A stretch of DNA of 64,000 nt from Mycobacterium sp. 1245111.1 (GCF_001673405.1 NZ_LZLV01000001.1:1-64000); one strand, 5' to 3'; counted from the first letter of the stretch, positions 1-9,121 are shown. Translations and numbers: made by a program. The notes: a model not told the origin generated them from the letters alone.

Positions 1-40
1 CGCGTCGGTCGTGCCGCAGTCCGTGCTGAGCATGTTCTAA
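1..40 (+). CDS. 3' end of an exported-protein gene, tandem copy 0 (partial)
   Basis: Only the last 12 codons and the TAA stop lie in the window; the frame reads ASVVPQSVLSMF. This nearly matches the C-terminus of the gene that follows (ASFVPQSVLSMF), and the DNA of the two tails differs at only a few positions. It is therefore the end of a third tandem member of the same family. Nothing else of this gene can be seen. Confidence 0.75.
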   Translation, partial: ASVVPQSVLSMF

Positions 41-61
41 GGCGCCTAACCGCCCAAGACA

Positions 62-98
62 AAATCGGACCCCCAGCCCACCGCTGGGGGTCCGATTT
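62..98 (+). terminator. Perfect 16-bp stem-loop after tandem copy 0
   Basis: The arms AAATCGGACCCCCAGC (62-77) and GCTGGGGGTCCGATTT (83-98) are perfectly complementary around a 5-base loop. The hairpin begins 22 bases after the stop of the partial gene. The right arm ends in TTT but no longer U-tract follows, so it would be a mycobacterial-type terminator with little or no U-tract. It separates copy 0 from the next gene. Confidence 0.75.
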
Positions 99-226
99 GC
101 GTTGAAATCCTCCGGTCGGCACGCGAGAAAAATATTCAACACGTGCGCAGCGATTTGGCTCAATCTCAGGTTCTCTTCAGAGTAGGCTCAGCGATCTCAA
201 GTCACCTTGGTGGGAAGGGGGCCGCC

Positions 227-1837
227 GTGAGGGCCGCTTCGCGTGGAAGTGTTCTGGCTGCTGCGGCGATCGCAGCGACCAGTCTCGTCGTCGCGACACC
301 GGCCATGCAGCGACCTATCCACCCGCCCGTCAGCAGCATCGAGACTCGGCTCGTCGACTACACCGATATCCCGGTGAACCTGTTCAACGACATCTTGAAC
401 ATCCCGTTCAACGAGGTTCAGGGCTTCGACGTGCTCTCCAACTCGCTGTTCTTCAGCGGGGACTGGTGGGTGCCCAGCGCGGTGAACCTGTGGGGAACCG
501 ATCCCGGTGATCTGGGGCATTACATGGGCCTGCTCGACGTGTTGATCCCGTTCTCGGCGATATCGGGTCTCGACCAACCGGAGATCGACCCGGTAGCGGA
601 CGCGGCCGGGCTGGCGGGATTGGCGCAACAGATCGGCCTCTTCGCGGCGGCCGAACTTCCGGTCAGCGCTTCGTGTGACGCAGAGACCTGTTATCCGATG
701 ACGCCGCCGAACATCATCACCGGCAGCACGGGCTTTGACCGAAACATTGGTTTCCTCCAAGCCTTATTCGGTCAGGCCACCGACGCGCACAACCAGCCGT
801 TCGGCCTCTTCTCGAACTGGTTCCAGGTCCCGTTCTCCGACTTGGCAAACGGCACCTTCACCTTCGGTAAGGACGACCCCGGCATCATCGACCCGAGCCC
901 TGGCACCGGTCCCGACGGGATAGTGCCCGGTGGTTATGGATTCTTCGGCACCACCGATCCCACCGAGGGCAACGCCGGCTTCATGCCTTGGGAAGGTGTG
1001 ACTTTCAAGCTGAACCTGCTCGGACCGTTCGAGAACTTCTTCAACAGCTTGCTTGCCGATCCGGCGAGCAACCCGATCGAGATCCCGACGATCACCGAGA
1101 TCGGTCAGGCGTTCCAGAACTTCGCCGCCGGATCGGTGATCGCCTTCGACCCATTCCTCATGGGCAGCCCCGCTTGCCCGGCCCTCTGCGACATCCCGGC
1201 CAACCTGACCCAGACGGCCCTGGTCCAGGACATCCTGGCTTGGGACCCGAGCAACACGACAATTCAGGCCTGGCTGGACGGGGCCAACAACAACGCGACG
1301 CTGCTCCAACAGGAGGCCGCCGTCGCGCTGCTGCAGACCGGGCAGTTCAACCTGTCCTACGAGAACCTGCTGAACTACGACGCGCTCCTCGCCCAGATCA
1401 ACCCCGAACTGCCCTACCTGTTCACCAACGACGGGATCGTCACCGACCCCAACTACGTCGAGTTCGCAAGCGGCACCGCAACGAGTCTCGATCCGGTGTA
1501 CGGCGGTCTGAACTCCAACCTGGTGATCAACGACTGGTTTACGTTGCTCACCAACAACAAATGGGACCTGACGCCCCTGGAGAACATCAACACGCTGTAC
1601 TACTTCTTCGACCCGGCGTCGCAAAACGTATTGGGGCCACCGTTCGAGGCCGCCGCCGAAACGGCGACCGTCACCTCCGCCGTCAACGAACTGACCACCG
1701 ACCTGAGCGCGCTGCTGGCCAGCATGGGCGGAACGACCGTCGCGGACGCGCTGAGCGCAGCGCTCGCGGAGATCAGCGCTCAGATCACCGCGGACCTGGC
1801 GTCGTTCGTGCCGCAGTCCGTGCTCAGCATGTTCTGA
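227..1837 (+). CDS. Exported protein of unknown function, tandem copy 1
   Basis: The product has 536 residues. A GTG start at 227 is preferred to one 28 codons earlier because a GAAGGGGG ribosome site lies just upstream and because start and upstream bases match the paralogue at 2084. The N-terminus looks like a Sec signal peptide: a short basic start, an Ala/Val-rich core, then ATPA. Two short-spaced cysteine pairs, C150/C155 and C317/C321, are kept in the paralogue and could form disulfides, as expected outside the cytoplasm. The protein is rich in Asn, Asp, Pro and Gly and ends in SMF. I recognise no catalytic motif or named domain. It looks like a mycobacterial secreted or cell-surface family that has expanded in tandem. 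Confidence 0.8.
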   Translation: MRAASRGSVLAAAAIAATSLVVATPAMQRPIHPPVSSIETRLVDYTDIPVNLFNDILNIPFNEVQGFDVLSNSLFFSGDWWVPSAVNLWGTDPGDLGHYMGLLDVLIPFSAISGLDQPEIDPVADAAGLAGLAQQIGLFAAAELPVSASCDAETCYPMTPPNIITGSTGFDRNIGFLQALFGQATDAHNQPFGLFSNWFQVPFSDLANGTFTFGKDDPGIIDPSPGTGPDGIVPGGYGFFGTTDPTEGNAGFMPWEGVTFKLNLLGPFENFFNSLLADPASNPIEIPTITEIGQAFQNFAAGSVIAFDPFLMGSPACPALCDIPANLTQTALVQDILAWDPSNTTIQAWLDGANNNATLLQQEAAVALLQTGQFNLSYENLLNYDALLAQINPELPYLFTNDGIVTDPNYVEFASGTATSLDPVYGGLNSNLVINDWFTLLTNNKWDLTPLENINTLYYFFDPASQNVLGPPFEAAAETATVTSAVNELTTDLSALLASMGGTTVADALSAALAEISAQITADLASFVPQSVLSMF

Positions 1838-1853
1838 GGTCGAAGCCCTGACC

Positions 1854-1891
1854 CAACAATGGGCTACTAGCCCGCCGGGTCCCAATTGTTG
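1854..1891. terminator. Possible compound hairpin between tandem copies
   Basis: CAACAAT (1854-1860) pairs with ATTGTTG (1885-1891), and inside them GGGC (1861-1864) pairs with GCCC (1870-1873). It starts 17 bases after the stop of copy 1 and could end that transcript. The long asymmetric interior makes this only a possible terminator. Confidence 0.35.
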
Positions 1892-2083
1892 TTCTGCGAG
1901 AACGGGATTCGACGCCGCTGCGGTGGACGTACACCTAACGCACAGCGTTTTGGTCGGCATCTGACAGGCTGGCAGTTTCTTACGCGATCCACAGGCCACG
2001 CCTATGGGTCGGCTGGAATCTCAACTTCCTTTCACTGTATGTTCAGCTGGCATCAGAGCCGAAGGTTGTGAAGGGGGGCCGCC

Positions 2084-3835
2084 GTGCAGGCTGCTTCGCG
2101 CACGTACGTCCTAGCTGCCGCAGCGGTTGCGGCGACCAGTGCCGTGGTTCTTGCGCCGGCCGCTCCGAAGGCGTCGCACATTCCCGTCCGCAAGATCGAA
2201 ACGCGGCTGGTCGATGCGACCGACTTCCTCAATGTCCCGATCAACCTGTTCGACGACTTCGTCAACATCCCCTACAACGAGTTCGCGGGCATCGACGTCC
2301 TCGGCAATTCGCTGCTTTTCAGTGGAGACTGGTGGGTGCCCAGTGCTACCAACATCTGGGGTACCGACCCTGGGGACCTGGGCCATTACATGGGCATCCT
2401 CGACACGCTGCTTCCGTTCGCGCCGCAGATCTCGGGACTCGGGCAGCCCGAGATCGACCCGACGCTTGATGCGAGCGGCATGGCCGGCCTGGCGCAGCAG
2501 ATCGGGCTGCTGGCCGCGGCCGAATTGCCCACCAGCGCATCGTGTGACGCGGAAGCCTGCGCCCCGATGACGCCGCCGGAAGTCATCACCGGCAACACGG
2601 GTCTCGACCGCGACATCGGCTTCCTCGAGGCGCTCAGTGGACACGGCACCGACGCGAACGGTGAGCCGTTCTCGCTGTTCTCCAACTGGCTGCAGGTGCC
2701 GCTGTCGGAACTGACCAGCGGCAACTTCACCTTCACTCCAGCGACCGACCCGGGGCTGCTCGACCCGAGCCCCGATGTCGGCCCCGACGCGCCCGGAGTG
2801 ACCGGTTCGTTGGGCTTCGACGGCACCACCGGCGTCGACGGCACCGGCACCGGCGAATACATGCCGTGGGCCGGGGACACATTCCAGCTCAACCTGTTTG
2901 GACCGTTTGAGAACTTCTACAACAGCCTGTTCGAAACCCCGACCGGTGGCATCGACGGCACTGGCATCGACCTTCCGAGCCTGACGGATATCGGCCAGTC
3001 GCTGCAAAACCTCACTGCCGGTGCGCTTGTCGCGTTCGACCCGTTCGTAGCGGGAAGCCCGGCCTGCCCGGCGTTGTGTGACACCCTGCCGGCCGGCACG
3101 ACGCAGCTGGACTTGCTGAAAGACGTTCTCGCGCTGGATCCGTCGAACACCTCGCTGGCCAGCTACGTGGGTGACTTCGCCGACCAGAACAACGCGACGA
3201 TTCCCCAAATCAACGACGCGATAGCGCTTTTGCAGACAGGGTCGTACAACTTCAGCCCGACCGAACTGGCGCAGGTCGACACCGCACTGGGCAACATCAA
3301 CCCCGAGCTGCCTGCGCTCTACACGAACATGGGCATTCTGACCGACCCGAACTATCTTGCGTACCTGTCCGATCCCACGAACCCGGACCTGCTCAACTCG
3401 TCCGGCCAGCTCGTCGGCGAATACGGCGGCTACAACTACATGTTGGTCGGAGACGACCTGGTGAAGTTCATCCAGGACAGCTTCACCGGCCATGTGGACC
3501 CGACCCTGTCAACCGACCTCCAAACGTTGTTCACCGACTTCACCTTCCCGGGAGATCCGTCGGCGCTGGCGTCGCTGCTGGGCGAGGGCGCCGCGTCGAC
3601 GGCGGCGGGAGCTGCCGACCCGACCGGCATGACCGCGGACCTGAGCTCGCTCTTGGCCGGCTTCGACCCAAGCGCGCTCTCGACCGACCTGACCAGCTTG
3701 CTGTCGAGCCTCGGCACCAGCGTGGGTGGGGAAGCGCTGAGCCAGATGCTCACCGACCTCAGCACGCAGTTCGCCACCGAGTTCGGCACACAGTTGGCCA
3801 CCGATCTCGGCACGCTCGTACCGAGCATGTTCTAG
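2084..3835 (+). CDS. Exported protein of unknown function, tandem copy 2
   Basis: The product has 583 residues and is a full-length paralogue of the gene at 227. The GTG start follows GAAGGGGGG. The signal-like N-terminus (MQAASRTYVLAAAAVAATSA) is nearly the same as in copy 1. Shared blocks include IETRLVD near residue 40, SGDWWVPSA, a C154/C159 pair in ASCDAEAC, GPFENFYNSL, and C328/C332 in ACPALC. The C-terminal 120 residues are low in complexity, rich in Leu, Ser, Thr, Asp and Gly, and longer than in copy 1. Like its neighbours it ends in PSMF. Function is unknown. The repeated upstream sequence suggests the copies arose by tandem duplication and may be controlled alike. Confidence 0.8.
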   Translation: MQAASRTYVLAAAAVAATSAVVLAPAAPKASHIPVRKIETRLVDATDFLNVPINLFDDFVNIPYNEFAGIDVLGNSLLFSGDWWVPSATNIWGTDPGDLGHYMGILDTLLPFAPQISGLGQPEIDPTLDASGMAGLAQQIGLLAAAELPTSASCDAEACAPMTPPEVITGNTGLDRDIGFLEALSGHGTDANGEPFSLFSNWLQVPLSELTSGNFTFTPATDPGLLDPSPDVGPDAPGVTGSLGFDGTTGVDGTGTGEYMPWAGDTFQLNLFGPFENFYNSLFETPTGGIDGTGIDLPSLTDIGQSLQNLTAGALVAFDPFVAGSPACPALCDTLPAGTTQLDLLKDVLALDPSNTSLASYVGDFADQNNATIPQINDAIALLQTGSYNFSPTELAQVDTALGNINPELPALYTNMGILTDPNYLAYLSDPTNPDLLNSSGQLVGEYGGYNYMLVGDDLVKFIQDSFTGHVDPTLSTDLQTLFTDFTFPGDPSALASLLGEGAASTAAGAADPTGMTADLSSLLAGFDPSALSTDLTSLLSSLGTSVGGEALSQMLTDLSTQFATEFGTQLATDLGTLVPSMF

Positions 3836-3847
3836 GCACGGCCGGCG

Positions 3848-4675
3848 CTAGCGCAACCCCGTGGACATCACGCGGTCCCACATCCGATCGCTCAACAGCG
3901 CTCGGGCCCACACGGATGCTTTACCCGACGCGCCGACGATGTAGCGGGGCTTGGGATTTCGGGTCTTGACCACCCGGAGGACCGTGCGGGCCACGGTGTC
4001 GGCGTCGATCGTCGCCCCGGGCGTGGTGGCCAGCCGGCGCGTAGTCTCCGAGTAGCGGATCTTGAACTGGCCGTAGGGGTCGTCGTCGGGGTAGGAGTGC
4101 TCGGTCTCGAATTGTGAAGCCACGAAAGGCGTTCGAACGCCGGTGGGATCGATCAGCACGACGCGGACACCGAATTGCGCGACCTCGGCGCCCAGCGACA
4201 GCGACAGGGCCTCGACCGCGTACTTCACCGTGTGGTAGGCGCCGGCGCCGGGGCTGGTGAATCGTCCACCGGTGCTGCCGATGGTGATGATCCGGCCGCG
4301 GCCCCGCGCACGCATACCCGGCAGCACCGCCTGCGACAGCTGAAGCGTGGCAACCACATTGGTGTCGAATAGGTGCCGCAGCTCGCTCAACTGGACCTGC
4401 TCGAGCGGGCGGGCAAGCGGGTAGCCGGCGCTGTTGACCAGCACGTCGACGCCACCGTAGTCGGCGTTGATCTCGTCGACGAGTTGAGCGACGCCGGCTT
4501 CGTCGGTGACGTCGAGCGACCGTGCCTGCAAGCCCTTGGAGCGCAGGGTGTCCAGCGCTTCCGGATTACGGCCGACCGCGAAGACCGTGTAACCCTGCTT
4601 CTGCAACCGGTACGCGGTGGCTTCGCCGATGCCACTTGTCGCGCCGGTGATCAGCGCAACCGGGCTGGAATTCAT
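3848..4675 (-). CDS. SDR family NAD(P)-dependent oxidoreductase
   Basis: This 275-residue classical short-chain dehydrogenase has the Rossmann cofactor motif TGATSGIGEA near residues 10-19, NSAG after the fourth strand, a catalytic Ser in TIGSTGG and the YHTVK active-site Tyr/Lys pair. The substrate cannot be read from sequence; mycobacterial relatives act on keto-acyl, retinol-like or steroid-like substrates. The gene converges on tandem copy 2, with stops 13 bases apart. The ATG start is supported by a -10-like hexamer placed for leaderless transcription. The next gene upstream is the PE-PPE-domain gene on the same strand, 44 bases away. Confidence 0.88.
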   Translation of the reverse strand: MNSSPVALITGATSGIGEATAYRLQKQGYTVFAVGRNPEALDTLRSKGLQARSLDVTDEAGVAQLVDEINADYGGVDVLVNSAGYPLARPLEQVQLSELRHLFDTNVVATLQLSQAVLPGMRARGRGRIITIGSTGGRFTSPGAGAYHTVKYAVEALSLSLGAEVAQFGVRVVLIDPTGVRTPFVASQFETEHSYPDDDPYGQFKIRYSETTRRLATTPGATIDADTVARTVLRVVKTRNPKPRYIVGASGKASVWARALLSDRMWDRVMSTGLR

Positions 4676-4681
4676 CAGGCG

Positions 4682-4687
4682 ACGGTA
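4682..4687 (-). promoter_or_regulatory. -10 element for leaderless SDR transcript
   Basis: On the minus strand TACCGT is followed by exactly six bases and then the ATG of the SDR gene. This fits the mycobacterial TANNNT -10 with transcription starting at the A of the start codon. No Shine-Dalgarno sequence lies before the ATG. Confidence 0.45.
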
Positions 4688-4719
4688 TCAACCGCGTGCG
4701 CCGACGGCCGGGTGAGGTA

Positions 4720-5991
4720 TCAGAAGGACAGCAGGCTGGCGGCACTCTGGAACAAGCCTGCGAGATCGGTTGCCAGGCCAGGCAAATACGCACTGAGTTC
4801 ACTCGCGAACGGGCTCGTCGACGCGGCCAGGTCGGCCGTCAGCAAGTTGAGCGACGCCGCCGCGTCCTGGGCAGCCAGCGTGCTGTCAGAAAGCGCGCCC
4901 AACTGCAGGTTGGCGACGTCCGGTACGTAGGGATAGAGATCTGCGAGGCCCGCCAAATCGCTCTGCGGCAGGATGCCGAGATCGACGAGGGCCGCGATCA
5001 TGCCCTGGTCGGCGCCGGCAGCCAGATAGGAATCGACGGCGGTGAAATCGATGTCGGGGGCGGTCATATCCGCGGGGGTGCTGACGTTCGCGGCGCCCGT
5101 CCAGTTGTAGCCAAGGTCGACCAGCACCCGCATGTCGGGCTGGATGTAGTCGGCATATGCCGAACCCGCGCCGGTGCCCAGGCGCAGCCCGTCCAGCAAC
5201 GGAAGGTCCTGGGTCGGAATGAGGAAGTAGTCGGTGTTGCCCATGTAGCCGTCGGTCACGGGTTGCTTGACCGCATCGGCCACCGTCGACGGATCGAAAT
5301 ACGCCGGCCATCCGGGCAGCAGATACGGGTGAAGGTCGAAGTAGCCGTTCGAGGCGTTCAGGTCGGCGAACAGGTTGCTGTAGTACTGCGGAAAGTCGGA
5401 GGCGCCGCTGTACTCGATGCTGTAGATGTCGGTGGTGTACGGAGTGTCCACCGGAGTGGACGGAAGGTTTACCCCGAACATCCCCGGAAACCGGGTAAAA
5501 ATGCCTCCGTCGGGGGTATTGAGGTCCTCGGCCAATACGAATTTCAGGCCGTTTATGTCGGTGTTCGTGGCGGCGAGATTGATCATTTCCTGGGTGATGA
5601 CGGAGTTGCTCATCGAGTAGCCGGCGATGACGAGGTTGGCGTCGGGGTTTGCCGTGAGCTGTTGCTGGATCGCGGCATCCAGGTCGGCGATACCCTGCGT
5701 GAGTCCGGTGTTGTAGTCGGTCTCGGGCGTGTAGACGCTCACCGGATCGCCGAGGATGTGGTACACCGGCTGCCCGGCGAAAGGATTTGCGGGATCGACG
5801 TAGGTGCTGAGCAACTCCTGCATGTATGTCGCATCGGGCTGCGAGAGGTAGGCATGGCCGAGGACCAACGCGGTGTAGTCAGGTGTGTCGTCCGCGAAGG
5901 CCGGGGCCGCATTGAGGAGCGTCGCGCCGGCCAGCAATCCAAAGCCAAGCCCACGGGCTTTCCACGGCGCCATCGAACCCCAATTCACCAC
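4720..5991 (-). CDS. Secreted PE-PPE-domain (alpha/beta hydrolase-like) protein
   Basis: The 423-residue protein carries a PE-PPE domain (the serine-hydrolase-like domain found behind PE and PPE modules) but has no PE or PPE N-terminus. Instead it starts with a Sec-type signal peptide: basic APWKARG, a hydrophobic GLGFGLLAGATLL core, then AAPAFADD. The nucleophile elbow appears as AGYSMSNS near residue 133. Such domains are predicted esterases or acyltransferases acting in the cell envelope. The GTG start at 5991 follows GGGGGATCA; an in-frame ATG six codons later is the alternative. It diverges from the SDR gene at 6126. Confidence 0.85.
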   Translation of the reverse strand: MVNWGSMAPWKARGLGFGLLAGATLLNAAPAFADDTPDYTALVLGHAYLSQPDATYMQELLSTYVDPANPFAGQPVYHILGDPVSVYTPETDYNTGLTQGIADLDAAIQQQLTANPDANLVIAGYSMSNSVITQEMINLAATNTDINGLKFVLAEDLNTPDGGIFTRFPGMFGVNLPSTPVDTPYTTDIYSIEYSGASDFPQYYSNLFADLNASNGYFDLHPYLLPGWPAYFDPSTVADAVKQPVTDGYMGNTDYFLIPTQDLPLLDGLRLGTGAGSAYADYIQPDMRVLVDLGYNWTGAANVSTPADMTAPDIDFTAVDSYLAAGADQGMIAALVDLGILPQSDLAGLADLYPYVPDVANLQLGALSDSTLAAQDAAASLNLLTADLAASTSPFASELSAYLPGLATDLAGLFQSAASLLSF

Positions 5992-6125
5992 TGATCCCCC
6001 CGGTCCGCCTACAAAGTACTACCTTTGCCGCTCGCCGAAGGCGTTCTCGGCGTATGAATTTAGGCCGTGGCGCCGTCTGTCGTTTGGTGTTGCCACCGTC
6101 AGCAACGCGGGTAAGGTCAGTCCGC

Positions 6126-6929
6126 GTGGTCCTACCGACGCCAGCAGAAGACCGAGTGGCCGTCGTGACCGGCGCCTCGTCCGGCCTCGGCGAGGCGATG
6201 GTGCTCGAGTTGGCGCGACGTGGCTACCAACTGGTGCTGGTGGCCCGGCGGACCGGCCGCCTCCAGGAGATCGCCGACGGGTTGAGCATCAAGGCGCATG
6301 TGCTGCCGGCCGACCTGTCGAGCCGGGCCGACCGCGCCGCTCTCCCTGGGCGTGTCGACGCGCTGGGTGTAGTGCCCGACATCTTGATCAACAACGCCGG
6401 CCTGGCCGGCCGCGCTCCGGTGGCGAATTCCGTTCCCGAGCAACAACTTAACCTCGTCGAGGTCGACATCGCGGCCATCGTGGACCTGTGCAGCAGGTTC
6501 CTGCCGGGCATGGTCGAGCGGGGTCGCGGCGCCGTGCTGAACGTGTCGTCGCTGGCCGGTTTCTACCCACTACCCAGTCAGGCCACATACGGCGCAGCTA
6601 AGGCATTTGTGTTGTCCTACACGGAAAGTCTGCGCAACGAGCTGCGTGGCACCGGCGTCGTCGCGACCGCGCTGTGCCCGGGACCGGTCGACACCGACTT
6701 CGACGTCGTGGCCGGTTACAGCGCGGGGGAGCGGGCGGCGACGCTGCCGGGCTTCATGTGGAAGCCGGCCGACGAAGTCGCCCGCGCCGCAATCGACGGT
6801 TTGGATGCCGGCAAATGCCGCGTGGTTCCGGGCCGGATGAATCGACTTATCGCGGCGCTGTGTCGAATTGCGCCCCACGAACAACTGCTGCCATTACTTG
6901 CCCGGCACGCGCGAAAGAAGCTCAATTGA
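6126..6929 (+). CDS. SDR family oxidoreductase (Rv1544-like)
   Basis: This classical SDR has 267 residues when started at GTG 6126. The open frame extends 24 codons further upstream, but that part has no SDR character. Motifs are TGASSGLGEA near residue 17, NNAG, the catalytic Ser in VSSLAG and YGAAK. The C-terminal region, with GFMWKPADEVA and a basic PGRMNRL segment, resembles M. tuberculosis Rv1544, a possible ketoacyl reductase, whose length I recall as the same. A TAAGGT hexamer eight bases before the GTG could give a very short leader. Together with the next genes it could supply ketone reduction in the tailoring block. Confidence 0.82.
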   Translation: MVLPTPAEDRVAVVTGASSGLGEAMVLELARRGYQLVLVARRTGRLQEIADGLSIKAHVLPADLSSRADRAALPGRVDALGVVPDILINNAGLAGRAPVANSVPEQQLNLVEVDIAAIVDLCSRFLPGMVERGRGAVLNVSSLAGFYPLPSQATYGAAKAFVLSYTESLRNELRGTGVVATALCPGPVDTDFDVVAGYSAGERAATLPGFMWKPADEVARAAIDGLDAGKCRVVPGRMNRLIAALCRIAPHEQLLPLLARHARKKLN

Positions 6930-6996
6930 CGCCCTGGCTAACGCGCCGCGATATACGGATTATTGGACACGGCCGGGTTCCGGTAACACGGACGGA

Positions 6997-7002
6997 TAGG
7001 CT
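6997..7002 (+). promoter_or_regulatory. -10 element for leaderless hydrolase transcript
   Basis: TAGGCT, then six bases, then the GTG start at 7009. The spacing is that of a leaderless mycobacterial promoter, and no ribosome-binding site precedes the GTG. Confidence 0.45.
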
Positions 7003-7008
7003 GACGCG

Positions 7009-7794
7009 GTGCTAGAGGTCATCGAAAAGGGCAGTGTCAGCGAGGCTCATCCGGTCCCGCTGCTGTTTGTCCACGGGGCCTGGCATGCCGCATGGTGCTG
7101 GGACGAGAATTTCCTCAGCTACTTCGCCGACAAGGGTTACCGTGCGGTGGCATTGAGCTTCCGTGGCCACGGCGAAAGCCCGACTGACAAGCCGCTTCGC
7201 GCGTGCTCGGTGGCCGACTACGTCGAGGACGTGCATTCGGTTGCCGAGCAGCTGCCCAGCCCGCCCGCGATCATCGGGCACTCGATGGGCGGCCTGATCG
7301 TGCAGAAGTACCTGGAGCGATACGACGCCCCGGCCGGCGTGCTGATGACGTCGATTCCTCCGCAGGGAAACCTCGGCAACGCGCTGCGCTGGATCCGGGA
7401 ACGTCCGTCGGATTTCGTCAAGATGACCGTCACCGGCAAAGCGCTGCCCTATATCAATCCACCGCAGCTGGCCCGGCAGCGGTTCTTCTCGTCGCACACA
7501 CCGGAAGCCGACGTCCGCAAGTACGCAGCCCGACTGCAGGAAGACAGCTCACGCATCGGCATCGACTGCCTGCTGTTGCGGCTGCCGCGGCCCAAGCGGG
7601 TGAGGGCGCCGATGCTGGTGCTCGGAGCCGACGAGGACGGCGCGCACACCCGCAAGGAAATCCTTGCTACCGCACGCGCTTATGGCACTGAGGCGGAGTT
7701 CTTCCCGGACATGGGACACAACATGATGCTCGAACCCGGCTGGGCAAATGTCGCCGAGCGGATTCACACCTGGTTCGGCACCCGCGGGCTCTGA
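7009..7794 (+). CDS. Alpha/beta hydrolase
   Basis: This 261-residue hydrolase has LLFVHGAWHAAWCW (oxyanion-hole HG) near residue 15, the nucleophile elbow GHSMGG near residue 88, an acid candidate in LVLGADEDG, and the catalytic His in MGHNMMLEPGW near the C-terminus. The full triad and cap region are present, so it should be an active esterase, lipase or lysophospholipase-like enzyme of unknown substrate. It converges with the P450 gene at 7805, with stops 11 bases apart. As the first gene of the tailoring block it could release or edit acyl groups. Confidence 0.87.
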   Translation: MLEVIEKGSVSEAHPVPLLFVHGAWHAAWCWDENFLSYFADKGYRAVALSFRGHGESPTDKPLRACSVADYVEDVHSVAEQLPSPPAIIGHSMGGLIVQKYLERYDAPAGVLMTSIPPQGNLGNALRWIRERPSDFVKMTVTGKALPYINPPQLARQRFFSSHTPEADVRKYAARLQEDSSRIGIDCLLLRLPRPKRVRAPMLVLGADEDGAHTRKEILATARAYGTEAEFFPDMGHNMMLEPGWANVAERIHTWFGTRGL

Positions 7795-7804
7795 GCCTCG
7801 TACG

Positions 7805-9121
7805 TCAGACCCCCTTGGCGGGAACCAATTCCAGCGGAAGGTGTTCCAGCCCACGCATCGTCGGGTTGTCCAGGTAGCGGTACTCGCCGGCTAAACGGAT
7901 CTCTTCGACCCGGGGCAGCAGCTGGGAGAACACCCGGGCCCCTTCCAGCCGGGTCAGCGGCACACCCAGGCAGTAGTGCACGCCGCCGCCGAACGCCAGG
8001 TGATCGGTCGGATTGCGGTCGAGGTCGAAGGTGTCCGGGTCGGGGTAGTGACGTGGGTCGCGGTTGGCGGCGGCGAACAGCAACAGCACCCGCGCGCCAG
8101 CCGGAATCGTGTCGGCTCCCACTTTGTAGTCGCACGTCGCGGTGCGGTAAAAACCCTGCACCGGCGAGCCCATCCGCAACTGTTCCTCGACGGCCGCCGG
8201 AATCAACTCCGGGTGCGCCCGCAGCCGCGCGTACAGGTCGGGCCGCTGAGCCAACGTCAACAGCAGGCCGGACAACATGTTCGTGGTCGTCTCGCTGCCC
8301 GCGCCGATCAACATCGCGGCGCTCCAAAAGATTTCGTCGTCGGTGAGCACGTCGTCGGCGTCGGCCGGCGTCATCATCGAGATCAGGTCGTCGCCGGGAT
8401 TGAGGCGTCGCTGCGCGATCAGTGGGTCGAGGCTGCGTCGCATGGCCGCGGTCGCGCTGCCGGAACGCGCCGACAGGCGCATGCCGTGCGGGGTCAACGG
8501 CGCGAAGGCGCCCGCCACCATGTCGTCCGACCAGGCCACGAACTGCGGCTGATCCTGCTGCGGGATGCCCAGCATCCTGGCGATCAACCGGGTCGGTAGC
8601 GGCTTGGCGAGGCCGTTGACGGCCTCGGTGTGACGCTCGGCTATCACGTTGTCGACGAGTTCGTCGGCGACCTCGTTGATGTTGGTCTGCCACGCCGTCA
8701 TCGCCCGTGCTGTGAACGCGCGGGAGACGAACTTGCGCAGCCGGGTGTGGGCCGGCGGGTCGGCGGCGTTCATCGACGGTAGGTAGACCCGGTATCGGCT
8801 TTGGCTCTGCGCCGACGACAATTCTTCGTTGTCGCGCAACGCCTTTCGTACATCGTCGTAGCCCGCGATGATCCAGATGCTGCGTTTGCGGTTGTACCAG
8901 ACGCTTGGAACGTCATCGCCGTTCAGCAACGACTGGTAACCCGGATACGGGTCGTGCATGACTTCGGCGGAAAACGGGTCGAAGTCGGTGTGGGGCGCGG
9001 TTTTCCGGCCGGTCAATGAGTAGCCGTAGGAGGTCGCCTTATCCCGCGCCACCCCCAGCGCCCCGTCGACACCGACCTTCATCAGGCTGGCGCGAAACCG
9101 CAGCCTGCGAGCCAGCGTCAT
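7805..9121 (-). CDS. Cytochrome P450
   Basis: A complete bacterial P450 of 438 residues. The oxygen-binding I helix reads AAMLIGAGSETTT, the ExxR is in EEQLR, and the haem loop is FGGGVHYCLG near the C-terminus with the thiolate Cys. An ATG at 9121 is chosen because GAGAGGG lies upstream; a GTG start eight codons earlier is possible. It follows the methyltransferase gene at 9168 on the same strand by 46 bases, so the two probably share a transcript. It needs ferredoxin and a reductase, neither of which is encoded nearby. The substrate is unknown; the setting suggests hydroxylation of a lipid or isoprenoid-like product. Confidence 0.88.
   Translation of the reverse strand: MTLARRLRFRASLMKVGVDGALGVARDKATSYGYSLTGRKTAPHTDFDPFSAEVMHDPYPGYQSLLNGDDVPSVWYNRKRSIWIIAGYDDVRKALRDNEELSSAQSQSRYRVYLPSMNAADPPAHTRLRKFVSRAFTARAMTAWQTNINEVADELVDNVIAERHTEAVNGLAKPLPTRLIARMLGIPQQDQPQFVAWSDDMVAGAFAPLTPHGMRLSARSGSATAAMRRSLDPLIAQRRLNPGDDLISMMTPADADDVLTDDEIFWSAAMLIGAGSETTTNMLSGLLLTLAQRPDLYARLRAHPELIPAAVEEQLRMGSPVQGFYRTATCDYKVGADTIPAGARVLLLFAAANRDPRHYPDPDTFDLDRNPTDHLAFGGGVHYCLGVPLTRLEGARVFSQLLPRVEEIRLAGEYRYLDNPTMRGLEHLPLELVPAKGV

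Noticed and set aside
764-1999. Minus-strand open frame of 411 codons opposite tandem copy 1
   Set aside because: Composition is Arg/Val/Gly-rich without any domain, and the plus-strand gene has a signal peptide, ribosome site and a paralogue. It is a high-GC shadow.
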